A stretch of 64,000 bases of DNA from Oscillospiraceae bacterium (GTDB lineage: Bacteria; Bacillota; Clostridia; Oscillospirales; Oscillospiraceae). Under the pieces are notes generated by a model. It made no database searches. It was given only the letters and a program-made list of their open reading frames with translations, and was not told the origin of the DNA. Of this stretch, positions 34,690 through 43,087 are shown in pieces (position 1 is the stretch's first letter; each line of letters opens with the position of its first letter). The position numbers and the translations under genes are program-made. The stretch covers positions 1 through 64,000 of the forward strand of contig CACYXE010000001.1 of the NCBI GenBank assembly GCA_902778275.1. Direction: 5' to 3'.

Positions 34690-35565
34690 TCAAAACATTT
34701 CACTGTCGTTATACGCCTTGCCGAACACGACCCGTTCGACCCCGAGAGTATCCACGCGGGTGTCGGCGCCGGCAAATCCGGCGGACAGGAGCATCTCCTT
34801 GACGGTCTCCGCCTGCCCCTCGCCCACTTCAAACAGCAGGTAGCCGCCGGGCTTGAGCAGGGACTTCCAGTATTTGATGATGCTCTTGTAAAATTTCAAG
34901 CCGTCCTCACCGCCGTCCAGAGCCCAGATAGGCTCATAGTCCCGCACGGAATGGTCCAAGGTCATAATTTCGGCGCTGGCTATGTAGGGCGGATTGGACA
35001 CGATCAAATCGAACTGACCCATCCCCAGCGGCGGGGAGGAGGTGGCGTCCGCCTGCATACAGATCACCCGTCCGTTCAAGCGGTTGGCGGCCACATTGGC
35101 ACGGCAGACCTCCAGGGCCCGGGCACTGATATCCACAGCCATCAGCTTGGTGGCGGGAAGTTCGTGACCCAGGGCGCAGGTGATGCAGCCGCTGCCGCAG
35201 CACAGGTCCAGGATGCGCGCGTTCATGTTCCGACCGATCAGCAGGGACTTGGCGGTGTCCACCAGCAGCTCCGTATCCATGCGGGGGATCAGCACATCCG
35301 GCGTGACGGTCATGGGCAGACCGTAGAACTCCCAGGTGCCGGTGATATAGGCCACCGGCTCACCGCTCATGCGGCGCTCCAGATAATCCATCACCCGTTC
35401 TTCCACGGCATTGGTGGTATAGAGCTTCAGATCCCGCAGCAGATCGGGGACGGTCTTCCCGGCGGCCTGGGCCACCAGGATGCGTGCCTCCAGATTATAA
35501 GCCTCCACGCCGTGCTGGCGCAGGACGGTTCGTGCGGTCATATAAATATCGTTGTATGTCTTCAT
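34690..35565 (-). CDS. prmC: Release factor glutamine methyltransferase
   Basis: PrmC (HemK) methylates the GGQ glutamine of RF1/RF2. The 291-residue product has the N-terminal helical domain, the SAM-binding 'ILDLCCGSGCITCALG' and the catalytic 'VSNPPYIAS'. Length is normal for the family. It is commonly next to a DUF1385 protein and prfA in Clostridia; DUF1385 lies directly upstream here, but prfA is not in the window. Confidence 0.95.
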   Translation of the reverse strand: MKTYNDIYMTARTVLRQHGVEAYNLEARILVAQAAGKTVPDLLRDLKLYTTNAVEERVMDYLERRMSGEPVAYITGTWEFYGLPMTVTPDVLIPRMDTELLVDTAKSLLIGRNMNARILDLCCGSGCITCALGHELPATKLMAVDISARALEVCRANVAANRLNGRVICMQADATSSPPLGMGQFDLIVSNPPYIASAEIMTLDHSVRDYEPIWALDGGEDGLKFYKSIIKYWKSLLKPGGYLLFEVGEGQAETVKEMLLSAGFAGADTRVDTLGVERVVFGKAYNDSEMF

Positions 35566-35607
35566 CGTCTTCTCCCTTCCGCCGAAGCAGAGCTCTTGTC
35601 CGGGGCT

Positions 35608-36561
35608 TTATGCGCCCCACAGGTCCGTGCCCCGCTGGTCGGGGATGACCAGCTCCATGGAGCGGATGGCGCATTCGATCATGGAGTCGTCCGGCTCGTT
35701 GGTGGTGATCCGCTGCAGCCATTTGCCGGGAGCGGAAAGGATCGTGGAGAGCCAGTTGTCATGGGCGCCGCACCAGCGGTTGATCTCATAGCTGATGCCT
35801 ACCACCACCGGCAGCAGCAGCAGGTGCCAACCAACCCGGGCAAAGGTGTTGTCCACCCGGACCAGGGCGTTGACCAGGATACTCACCAGAACCACCACCA
35901 GCAGAAAGCTGGTGCCGCAGCGGGGGTGGAAGCGGGATTCCGTCCTCACATTCTCCACCGTCAGGGGCTTGCCGTGCTCATAGCAGAAAATGGTCTTATG
36001 CTCAGCCCCGTGATAAGCAAAGAGCCGGTGGATATCGTTCATCCGGGCGACCAGCGCCATATACAGCAGCAGAATCGCCACTTTGCAAACGCCCTCGGAG
36101 AGGTTTCGCAGCAGATAGGTTTTTGTCAGAGGCTTGAGCAGACCCACGGCGAAGGCGGGCAAAAAGACAAAGAGAAACATGGCCAGGGCGATGCCCATCA
36201 CCACGGCCACGCCTATGATCAGCTTTTGGGCCTTTTCCTCGGGGAAGTGGTTTTCGATCCACTGATCCACCTTGTCCGGCTCGCCCTGCTCCTCCAGGGG
36301 TACAAGACTTGCCGAATAGGTCAGCGCCTGCATACCCTTGACCATGGATTCCAGAAAGGTGGCGCAGCCGCGGATCAGCGGCAGTTTTAAAATGGGGTAG
36401 CGGTCCCGGATGGTGGAGACGTCTTCCACCTTTTCCACGAGACCCTCTGCGGTGCGGCATACGATGGCCTGCTTTTTGGGGCCGCGCATCAGGATGCCTT
36501 CTATCAGCGCCTGACCGCCGATAGAGGTACGGAAGGCGCAGGAAGCATTGCTTTGGGGCAT
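35608..36561 (-). CDS. DUF1385 integral membrane protein
   Basis: This 317-residue protein starts 'SIGGQALIEGILMRGPK' after a short leader and has the conserved 'YHGAEHKTIFCYE' and 'HPRCGTSFL' blocks of DUF1385 (YqhQ family), plus about four membrane segments. The conserved His, Glu and Cys suggest metal binding. No function is established. Its place before prmC is the conserved context. Confidence 0.9.
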   Translation of the reverse strand: MPQSNASCAFRTSIGGQALIEGILMRGPKKQAIVCRTAEGLVEKVEDVSTIRDRYPILKLPLIRGCATFLESMVKGMQALTYSASLVPLEEQGEPDKVDQWIENHFPEEKAQKLIIGVAVVMGIALAMFLFVFLPAFAVGLLKPLTKTYLLRNLSEGVCKVAILLLYMALVARMNDIHRLFAYHGAEHKTIFCYEHGKPLTVENVRTESRFHPRCGTSFLLVVVLVSILVNALVRVDNTFARVGWHLLLLPVVVGISYEINRWCGAHDNWLSTILSAPGKWLQRITTNEPDDSMIECAIRSMELVIPDQRGTDLWGA

Positions 36562-36581
36562 ATCAGACTCCTATGGGTGCT

Positions 36582-37571
36582 TTATTTGGTGCTTTTGGGC
36601 AAAATGATTTTTACCAGACAGCCGCCGCCGATGGCGTTTTCAATGGTCATGGTGCCCTTGTGGCGGGTGACGATCTCATCACAGACCGCAAGGCCGATGC
36701 CGGTACCGCGGTTTTTGGAGCTGCCCTTGTAGAATTTCTCCTTCACATGGGGAAGCTCCGCCTCAGGGATGCCGTGGCCGTAGTCGCGTACGCTGATGTG
36801 CACCCCGTCGTCCTTGGAGCGCAGGGACACATCCACCAGCTTGCCGTCGCCGCCGTGGTTCATGGCGTTGTCCAGCAGATTCAGGAATACCTGCTTGAGC
36901 CGCTCCGGATCGCCGGGGATCAGCGGGATCTCCGAGGGAGGAGCGGAATAGTTGATGGTGATGCCCGCCTGGCGCATCAGTTCTCCATAGGTGAAGATGG
37001 CGTCCTCCAGTTCGGCGGCGATATCGATCAGCTCGATGCGCAGATTGAAACGACCGTCCTGGATGCGGGTAAACTCCAGCAGTTCAGTGACCAGACCGGT
37101 GAGCCGTTCGGCCTCCTTGGAGATGATGTGGATGCCCCGCAGGGAGTCCCCCTCCACCGCCGGATCGTAGGCGATGGTCTCCGCCCAGCCGGTGATGGCC
37201 GTCAGCGGCGTGCGCAGCTCATGGGAGACCTGGGAGATGAACTCGGTACGGGACTTTTCCGCCATGGCCACCTGCTTGGACATGTTGTTGATCTCATCGG
37301 TCAGGCGCCCTATTTCGTTGTCATTGTGTTTTTCCAGTTGGCTGCCGTAGCTGCCCGCGGCGATCTGGGAGGCAAAGTCCGTCAAACGGTCAATGGGATC
37401 CGACACACTGCGCCAGAACCAGATGATCAGCAAAATGACGCAAAGACATACGGCAACCATGGCGCTCATGGCCAGGATCGGCATGCCGCGGGTGACTGCC
37501 CACACGCCCAGCAGAAGCAGCGCCAGCACGGCAATCCCGGCCAGCAGCAGCTGGATCTTCAAATTTTTCAA
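36582..37571 (-). CDS. Membrane sensor histidine kinase with minimal external loop
   Basis: This 329-residue kinase has two membrane segments (about 7-28 and 33-52) separated by only a few residues, so there is no extracellular sensing domain. A HAMP linker (about 54-105) follows. The phospho-acceptor His is in 'FISQVSHELRTPLT'. ATP-binding boxes are 'NLLDNAMNHGGDG', 'YGHGIPEAELPHVKEKFY' and 'GTGIGLAVCDE'. The short loop is typical of intramembrane-sensing kinases that respond to envelope stress. It follows its response regulator by 57 bp. Confidence 0.93.
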   Translation of the reverse strand: MKNLKIQLLLAGIAVLALLLLGVWAVTRGMPILAMSAMVAVCLCVILLIIWFWRSVSDPIDRLTDFASQIAAGSYGSQLEKHNDNEIGRLTDEINNMSKQVAMAEKSRTEFISQVSHELRTPLTAITGWAETIAYDPAVEGDSLRGIHIISKEAERLTGLVTELLEFTRIQDGRFNLRIELIDIAAELEDAIFTYGELMRQAGITINYSAPPSEIPLIPGDPERLKQVFLNLLDNAMNHGGDGKLVDVSLRSKDDGVHISVRDYGHGIPEAELPHVKEKFYKGSSKNRGTGIGLAVCDEIVTRHKGTMTIENAIGGGCLVKIILPKSTK

Positions 37572-37628
37572 TTTCAGTCAGTCTTTCTAAACGGAATTGT
37601 CAGGAGACCCGCCGGAGCGGGCAGGGGA

Positions 37629-38318
37629 TCAGTAGCCCCACTTATAGCCGTAGCCCCAGACGGTGGTCAGGAATTCGGGCTCGGTGGGGTCGGACTCGAT
37701 CTTGATGCGCAGGCGGCGGATGTTCACGTCCACGGTCTTCAGCTCGCCCGTGAATTCACTGCCCCAGACGGCGGAGAGGATATCTTCACGGGACATGGCA
37801 CGGCCGGGGTTCTCCATGAAGAGCTTCATCAGCAGATACTCGATCTGCGTCAGCTTCAAGCGCTGGCCGTTCTTTTCCAGGGTCCGGTTGCGGGTATTGA
37901 GCAGGAAGGGACCGCTGACGATCTCGGTATTGGCTTTCTCATCCTCGTCGATGCCCAGACGGCGGATCAGCGCGTCCACGCGCGCGGTCAGCTCGGCCGG
38001 GGAGAAGGGCTTGGTCACATAGTCGTCCGCGCCGGTCATCAGGCCGGTGACCTTGTCGATCTCCTGGCTCTTGGCGGTGAGCATGATGATGCCCATCTTG
38101 GAGCCGGAGGCACGGATCCTGCGGCAGACCTCAAAGCCGTCGATATCGGGCAGCATCACGTCCAGCAGGGCGAGACAGATGTCCGGATTGACCTTCAGCA
38201 TCTCCAACGCCTGGGCGCCGGTCTCCGCCTCGATGGGCTCGAAGCCGCTGCGGCGCAGATTGATGACCACAAAGCTGCGGATATTGGCCTCATCTTCGAG
38301 AACAAGGATCTTCTTCAT
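37629..38318 (-). CDS. OmpR-family response regulator
   Basis: This 229-residue regulator has a receiver domain with the phospho-acceptor Asp in 'LALLDVMLPDIDG', the acidic pair near the start ('LVLEDEAN') and Lys in 'VTKPFSPAEL'. The C-terminal winged helix ends 'VDVNIRRLRIKIESDPTEPEFLTTVWGYGYKWG' in sequence, the DNA-binding pattern of the OmpR/PhoB class. GGGGGAT lies before the ATG. It heads the leftward run and is paired with the adjacent intramembrane-sensing kinase. The target genes are unknown. Confidence 0.95.
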   Translation of the reverse strand: MKKILVLEDEANIRSFVVINLRRSGFEPIEAETGAQALEMLKVNPDICLALLDVMLPDIDGFEVCRRIRASGSKMGIIMLTAKSQEIDKVTGLMTGADDYVTKPFSPAELTARVDALIRRLGIDEDEKANTEIVSGPFLLNTRNRTLEKNGQRLKLTQIEYLLMKLFMENPGRAMSREDILSAVWGSEFTGELKTVDVNIRRLRIKIESDPTEPEFLTTVWGYGYKWGY

Positions 38319-38375
38319 GATATTGTATCCCCCTTGTGAGAGTCATGTTTCATTCAGGTTGCATTTTGACAAGTA

Positions 38376-38384
38376 ATTATAACA
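38376..38384 (-). promoter_or_regulatory. Extended -10 promoter of the two-component operon
   Basis: On the minus strand the sequence TGTTATAAT (38384-38376) is a consensus -10 with the TGn extension. The upstream -35 region is poor, as is common for extended -10 promoters. The start would be about 38369, about 50 nt before the regulator ATG. Confidence 0.65.
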
Positions 38385-38495
38385 TAGGTTTTACAAAAAT
38401 GGTAGTCAAAGTTTCAATGATTTGCAGTTTCTTTTGCACAAAAATGACAGATGCTGCAGATGCTGACAGAAAAAGCGGGAATCAGGCTTTTGCGG

Positions 38496-38524
38496 TTGAT
38501 TCTTTTTGACCAAGCTGATACAAT
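38496..38524 (+). promoter_or_regulatory. Promoter giving a leaderless GTPase mRNA
   Basis: TTGATT (38496-38501), a 17-bp spacer and TACAAT (38519-38524). Only seven bases separate the -10 box from the ATG at 38532, so transcription should start at or within one or two bases of the start codon. No Shine-Dalgarno sequence is present. Confidence 0.65.
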
Positions 38525-38531
38525 CATTTTC

Positions 38532-41114
38532 ATGCAAAACAGAAAAAATACAGTGATCGGCATTCTGGCCCACGTGGACGCAGGGAAAACGACCCTGTCC
38601 GAGGCCATGCTGTATCTATCGGGAAAAATCAAAAAGCTGGGACGGGTGGATCATCGGGACAGCTATCTGGACACCCATTGGCTGGAGCGGGAGCGGGGCA
38701 TCACTATCTTTTCCAAGCAGGCCCTTTTCGAGCTGCCGCATACCAGGGTGACCTTGCTGGATACGCCGGGCCACGCGGACTTTTCCGCGGAAATGGAGCG
38801 GACGCTGCAGGTGTTGGACTGCGCCGTGCTGGTCATCAGCGGCACCGACGGGGTGCAGGCCCATACAGAGACCCTTTGGCGCCTGCTGCGGCGCTATCAG
38901 GTGCCCTGCTTCCTGTTCGTGACCAAGATGGATCTGCCCGGCAGCGACGAGGCGGCGCTGATGGCCCGGCTGCAGAAGCGCCTGGGGGAGAACTGCGTGG
39001 ACTTTTCCACACCCGGCGAGGATTTCCAGGAGCGCCTGGCCCTGTGCAGTGAGCGGGCCATGGAGCGGTATCTGGAGAGCGGCACGCTTGGCGAGGGGGA
39101 GATCGCCGGTATGATCGCCTGCCGGGAGCTGCATCCCTGTTTCTTCGGCTCCGGCTTGAAGCTGGAGGGTGTGGAAGAGCTGCTGGACGCGTTGGACCGC
39201 TATGCCCCGACACAGCCGGACCGGGGCGCCTTTGCCGCGAAGGTCTTCAAGATCGCCCGGGACACCCAGGGCAACCGCATGACTTATCTGAAGCTTACCG
39301 GCGGGAACCTGGCCGTGCGTACCGCCCTGCGCTATCGGGACGAGAGCGGACAGGAGCGGGAGGAAAAATGCACCCAGCTGCGCCTGTATTCCGGGATGAA
39401 GTTCGAGACGGCGGAGACGGTGGGCTGCGGCCAGGTCTGCGCTGTCCTGGGGCTGACCGGTACCAGACCGGGGCAGGGCCTGGGCGCGGAGCCGGATTCG
39501 ACCCGGCAGGTGCTGGAGCCGGTGCTCAGCTACCGGGTGATCCTGCCGGAGGGGGTGGACGCGGCGGTCATGCTGCCGAAGCTCCAAGTGCTGGGGGAGG
39601 AAGATCCCCAACTGCACGTGATCTGGAACAGCCGGACCCGGGAGATCGCCGTGCGGCTCATGGGCAAGATCCAGACAGAGATCTTCAAGAGCCTGGTCAA
39701 GGACCGCTTCGACGTGGATGTGGAGCTGGACGCCGGACACATCCTGTACCGTGAGACCATCGCGGACACCGTGGAGGGTGTGGGGCATTTCGAGCCCCTG
39801 CGCCATTACGCGGAGGTGCATCTGCTGTTGGAGCCGCTGCCAAACGGCAGCGGGATCGTGCTGGACACCAGCTGTCCCGAGAACGCGCTGGACCGCAACT
39901 GGCAGCGCCTTATACTGACGCATCTGCAGGAAAAACAGCATCTGGGCGTGCTGACCGGCTCGCCCGTTACAGACATCAAGATCACGCTGACGGCGGGCCG
40001 CGCCCACCTGAAGCACACCGAGGGCGGGGATTTCCGCCAGGCTACCTATCGGGCGGTCCGGCAGGGACTGATGCAGGCCAAGTCCGTCCTGTTGGAGCCT
40101 TCCTATGCCTTTACCCTGGAGGTGCCTGCCGAGCAGATCGGCCGGGCCATCAGCGATGTGCGAAGCATGAACGGCAGCTTTTCCTCACCTGAGGAGTTTG
40201 ACGGCCTGATGCGCCTGACGGGCAGTGCCCCGGTGGCCGCCATGAACGGCTACCTGACGGAACTGCTGGCCTATACCCGGGGCCGGGGACGGCTCAGTCT
40301 GCGCCCGGACGGCTATCAGCCCTGCCGAAAGCAGGATGAGATCGTGGAGAGCATCGCTTACGATCCGGAGAACGATCCGGAGAATACGCCGGATTCCGTG
40401 TTCTGCGCCCACGGCGCGGGTCATACGGTCAAGTGGGACCGGGTGCGGGACTATATGCATCTGGACAGCACCCTGCACAAGCGCGAGGAAACGGCGCCTC
40501 TGCCGGTCCACCGCAGTCTGAGCATCGATGAACGGGAGCTGGAAGCAATCATGGAGCGGGAGTTCGGTCCCATCCGGCGGCCCATGTATCAGAGCCCGGC
40601 GCGAAAGGAGACACCGGCCGCCGTCCCGCAGACCGAGAGCCGCAGGCAGTATATCATTGTGGACGGCTATAATCTGATCTTCGCCTGGGAGGAGCTGAAG
40701 GCTCTGGCGGCGGAGCGGCTGGATCTGGCCCGGGGGCGGCTGATGGACATGCTCTCCAATTACTGCGGCTATACCAGGGCCGAGCTGGTGCTGGTCTTTG
40801 ACGGCTACCGCACGCCGGGAAACCCCGGGGAGCGGAGCGAGTATCACAACATCCATGTGGCGTATACAAAAGACGGAGAGACCGGCGACGCCTACATCGA
40901 ACGCATCGTGGATGAGATCGGTAAAAACTACGCGGTGCGGGTGGTTACCAGCGACAACCTGATCCGCCTGTCGGCATTGCGCTCCGGTGTGCTGCGCACC
41001 TCCTCCAAGGAGTTCGCGGGCGAGGTGGAATGGGTGCTGGAGCAAATCGACGCCATCTTGAAAAAGACTAATCTGGACGCGCACAAAACGAGACTGAAAG
41101 ATGGAAAACAATGA
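38532..41114 (+). CDS. TetM-like translational GTPase fused to a Rae1/YacP-type NYN nuclease
   Basis: This 860-residue fusion has an EF-G/TetM-type GTPase at its N-terminus: 'GILAHVDAGKTTLSEAMLY', switch 'ERERGITI', 'LLDTPGHADF' and 'VTKMDLPGS'. Domains II-V follow the TetM pattern through about residue 640 ('KWDRVRDYMHL' aligns with the TetM C-terminal helix). Residues about 700-850 are a YacP/Rae1-like NYN domain: 'YIIVDGYNLIFAWEEL', 'LVLVFDGYRTPG', 'DAYIERIVDEI' and 'VVTSDNLIRL', with the acidic residues kept. Rae1 cleaves mRNA in the ribosomal A site, the same site TetM enters. It overlaps ylmH by 14 bp. ATG 38532 is chosen over 38451 because the promoter lies between them. It is not simply a resistance gene. 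Confidence 0.9.
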   Translation: MQNRKNTVIGILAHVDAGKTTLSEAMLYLSGKIKKLGRVDHRDSYLDTHWLERERGITIFSKQALFELPHTRVTLLDTPGHADFSAEMERTLQVLDCAVLVISGTDGVQAHTETLWRLLRRYQVPCFLFVTKMDLPGSDEAALMARLQKRLGENCVDFSTPGEDFQERLALCSERAMERYLESGTLGEGEIAGMIACRELHPCFFGSGLKLEGVEELLDALDRYAPTQPDRGAFAAKVFKIARDTQGNRMTYLKLTGGNLAVRTALRYRDESGQEREEKCTQLRLYSGMKFETAETVGCGQVCAVLGLTGTRPGQGLGAEPDSTRQVLEPVLSYRVILPEGVDAAVMLPKLQVLGEEDPQLHVIWNSRTREIAVRLMGKIQTEIFKSLVKDRFDVDVELDAGHILYRETIADTVEGVGHFEPLRHYAEVHLLLEPLPNGSGIVLDTSCPENALDRNWQRLILTHLQEKQHLGVLTGSPVTDIKITLTAGRAHLKHTEGGDFRQATYRAVRQGLMQAKSVLLEPSYAFTLEVPAEQIGRAISDVRSMNGSFSSPEEFDGLMRLTGSAPVAAMNGYLTELLAYTRGRGRLSLRPDGYQPCRKQDEIVESIAYDPENDPENTPDSVFCAHGAGHTVKWDRVRDYMHLDSTLHKREETAPLPVHRSLSIDERELEAIMEREFGPIRRPMYQSPARKETPAAVPQTESRRQYIIVDGYNLIFAWEELKALAAERLDLARGRLMDMLSNYCGYTRAELVLVFDGYRTPGNPGERSEYHNIHVAYTKDGETGDAYIERIVDEIGKNYAVRVVTSDNLIRLSALRSGVLRTSSKEFAGEVEWVLEQIDAILKKTNLDAHKTRLKDGKQ

Positions 41115-41847
41115 ATTACTGCGCCGCGCGGAGGATTTGCGGGAACGCTGTGAACGTACGGGGACGGTCACCCTGACAGGCTTTCTCACCCCGGCGGAGC
41201 GTTATCAGCTGGAAAACTGGGGGAAACACTTGCCGGACTGTCGGCTTTTCTTCCACGGCGGACAGGCGGACTGTGAGCGGACTGTGGGCTTTTTCCTGCC
41301 CGACTATATGACGCCGGAGGATCTGGATATACAGGAGTATATCCGCGCCATGAAGCTGACGGCCCATTTCGGAAACCCCGGACACCGGGACTATATGGGC
41401 GCGGTGCTGGGCATGGGCGTGGGCCGGGAGTGGGTCGGCGATATCCGGGCAGAAGGGGAGAACGCCTATATCTTCTGCCTGCCCAGTGTGCTGCGTCACC
41501 TGCTGAACATTGAAAAGGTGGGGCGCTGGGGCGTCAAGGCCGAGGAAATGGCCCTTGCCGACCTCCCGGAACCAAAGCGGCGGATACAGGAAAAGAGCTT
41601 TTCCGTGCAGAGCCTGCGGCTGGACGCGGTGGTGGGAGGGATGTTCAACCTCTCCCGCACCGAGGCGGCCCGCCAGATCTCCGCCGGCAATGTCAGTTTA
41701 AACTATTCCGAGTCCCTTAAAACGGACAATGCCGTGCATGAGGGCGATATCGTGTCCCTGCGCGGCGCGGGAAAAGGCAAGGTGACCGGTACGGGCGGCA
41801 CCTCCCGCAAGGGCAGGCTGTTCGTCTATGCGGAAATTTACAAATGA
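41101..41847 (+). CDS. ylmH: YlmH-family S4-domain RNA-binding protein
   Basis: This 248-residue protein has the YlmH layout: N-terminal region, central 'GNPGHRDYMGAVLGMGVGRE' block and C-terminal S4 domain ('SLRLDAVVGGMFNLSRTEAA', 'ISAGNVSLNY', 'VHEGDIVSLRG'). YlmH of Bacillus binds stalled 50S complexes and can act in ribosome-associated quality control. It normally sits in the ftsZ-divIVA region; here it overlaps the GTPase-nuclease gene by 14 bp, implying coupled synthesis and a shared ribosomal task. Confidence 0.9.
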   Translation: MENNELLRRAEDLRERCERTGTVTLTGFLTPAERYQLENWGKHLPDCRLFFHGGQADCERTVGFFLPDYMTPEDLDIQEYIRAMKLTAHFGNPGHRDYMGAVLGMGVGREWVGDIRAEGENAYIFCLPSVLRHLLNIEKVGRWGVKAEEMALADLPEPKRRIQEKSFSVQSLRLDAVVGGMFNLSRTEAARQISAGNVSLNYSESLKTDNAVHEGDIVSLRGAGKGKVTGTGGTSRKGRLFVYAEIYK

Positions 41848-41857
41848 GGATGGAAGC

Positions 41858-43075
41858 ATGAGAGCATATGAGCGATTGATCCGCTACGCGCGGATCCATA
41901 CGGCCAGCGCCGAGGACAGTGAGCAGACGCCCACCACCCGGCGACAGTTTGATCTGAGCCGCCTGTTGGCGGAGGAGATGCGGCAGCTGGGTTTTGCGGA
42001 GGTCTATGAGGATACCCATGCCTATGTGTACGGCACCCTGCCGGCTGCGCCCGGCTGTGAGGACAGGCCCTGCGTGGGCTTTATTGCCCACATTGATACA
42101 GTCCCGGATTTCAGCGGCGAGAACGTGCGGCCCCAGATCCATGAGCACTATGACGGCGGCGACGTGCCGCTGGGAGACAGCGGACGGGTGCTGTCTCCGG
42201 CGCAGTTTCCCCATTTGGCGGCCTGTAAGGGGCAGACCCTGATCACCACCGACGGGACCACGGTCCTGGGCGCCGACGACAAGGCCGGCGTGGCGGAGAT
42301 TATGACCGCCTGCGAACGCTTGCTGGCGGAAGAGCATCCGCATGGCCGGATCGCCGTGTGTTTTACGCCGGATGAGGAAGTGGGCCACGGCGCGGCGCTT
42401 CTGGATCTGAATCGTCTGGGCGCGGCCTTCGCTTATACGGTGGACGGGGGAGAGTTGGAGGAGATCAACTACGAGACTTTCAACGCCGCCGCGGCCCATT
42501 GGGCGATCCGGGGCTTCAACATCCACCCGGGCGATGCCAAGGATAAGATGATCAACGCAAGCCAGGTGGCCATGGAGATCAATGCTCAGCTCCCCGCCGG
42601 GGAGCGGCCGGAGCACACCGAGGGCTACGAGGGCTTTTATCACCTGACGGACATGAAGGGCAGTGTGGAAGGGGCGGAACTGGACTACATTGTCCGGGAC
42701 CACGATGCGGTGGCTTTTCAGGCGCGGCTGGACCGGCTTCTGCAGATCGAGCGGAAAACCAACGAGAAATACGGCGAGGGCACGGCGACACTGACGCTCC
42801 GGCAGCAGTACCGGAACATGGCGGAAAAGCTGCGGGAGCACATGGATGTGGTGGATCTGGCCCGCCGGGCGATCCGGGCCGCGGGACTTGCGCCGGTGGA
42901 TGTGCCCATCCGCGGCGGGACCGACGGCGCGCAGCTGTCTTTCCGCGGCCTGCCCTGCCCCAATATCGGCACCGGCGGCGCCTGCTTCCATGGACCATAC
43001 GAGCATATCACCGCGGAGAATATGGACAAAGCGGTTGACATAATCTTAAACATTGTGGACGGGATCCCGGGCTGA
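41858..43075 (+). CDS. pepT: Peptidase T (tripeptide aminopeptidase)
   Basis: This 405-residue M20B peptidase removes N-terminal residues from tripeptides in the cytosol. Zinc-site landmarks: 'GFIAHIDTVPDFSGENV', 'TVLGADDKAG', 'TPDEEVGHGA' and 'GGTDGAQLSFRGLPCPN'. ATG 41858 follows GAGGATGGAAG; an earlier in-frame start overlaps ylmH. It lies 11 bp after ylmH and could recycle peptides, but it is a common housekeeping enzyme. Confidence 0.95.
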   Translation: MRAYERLIRYARIHTASAEDSEQTPTTRRQFDLSRLLAEEMRQLGFAEVYEDTHAYVYGTLPAAPGCEDRPCVGFIAHIDTVPDFSGENVRPQIHEHYDGGDVPLGDSGRVLSPAQFPHLAACKGQTLITTDGTTVLGADDKAGVAEIMTACERLLAEEHPHGRIAVCFTPDEEVGHGAALLDLNRLGAAFAYTVDGGELEEINYETFNAAAAHWAIRGFNIHPGDAKDKMINASQVAMEINAQLPAGERPEHTEGYEGFYHLTDMKGSVEGAELDYIVRDHDAVAFQARLDRLLQIERKTNEKYGEGTATLTLRQQYRNMAEKLREHMDVVDLARRAIRAAGLAPVDVPIRGGTDGAQLSFRGLPCPNIGTGGACFHGPYEHITAENMDKAVDIILNIVDGIPG

Positions 43076-43087
43076 GAGGGGATGGCT

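Noticed and set aside
38532..40500. Plain tetracycline resistance gene
   Set aside because: The GTPase part resembles TetM but is divergent and fused to a NYN nuclease in a housekeeping-like context; resistance cannot be claimed from sequence.
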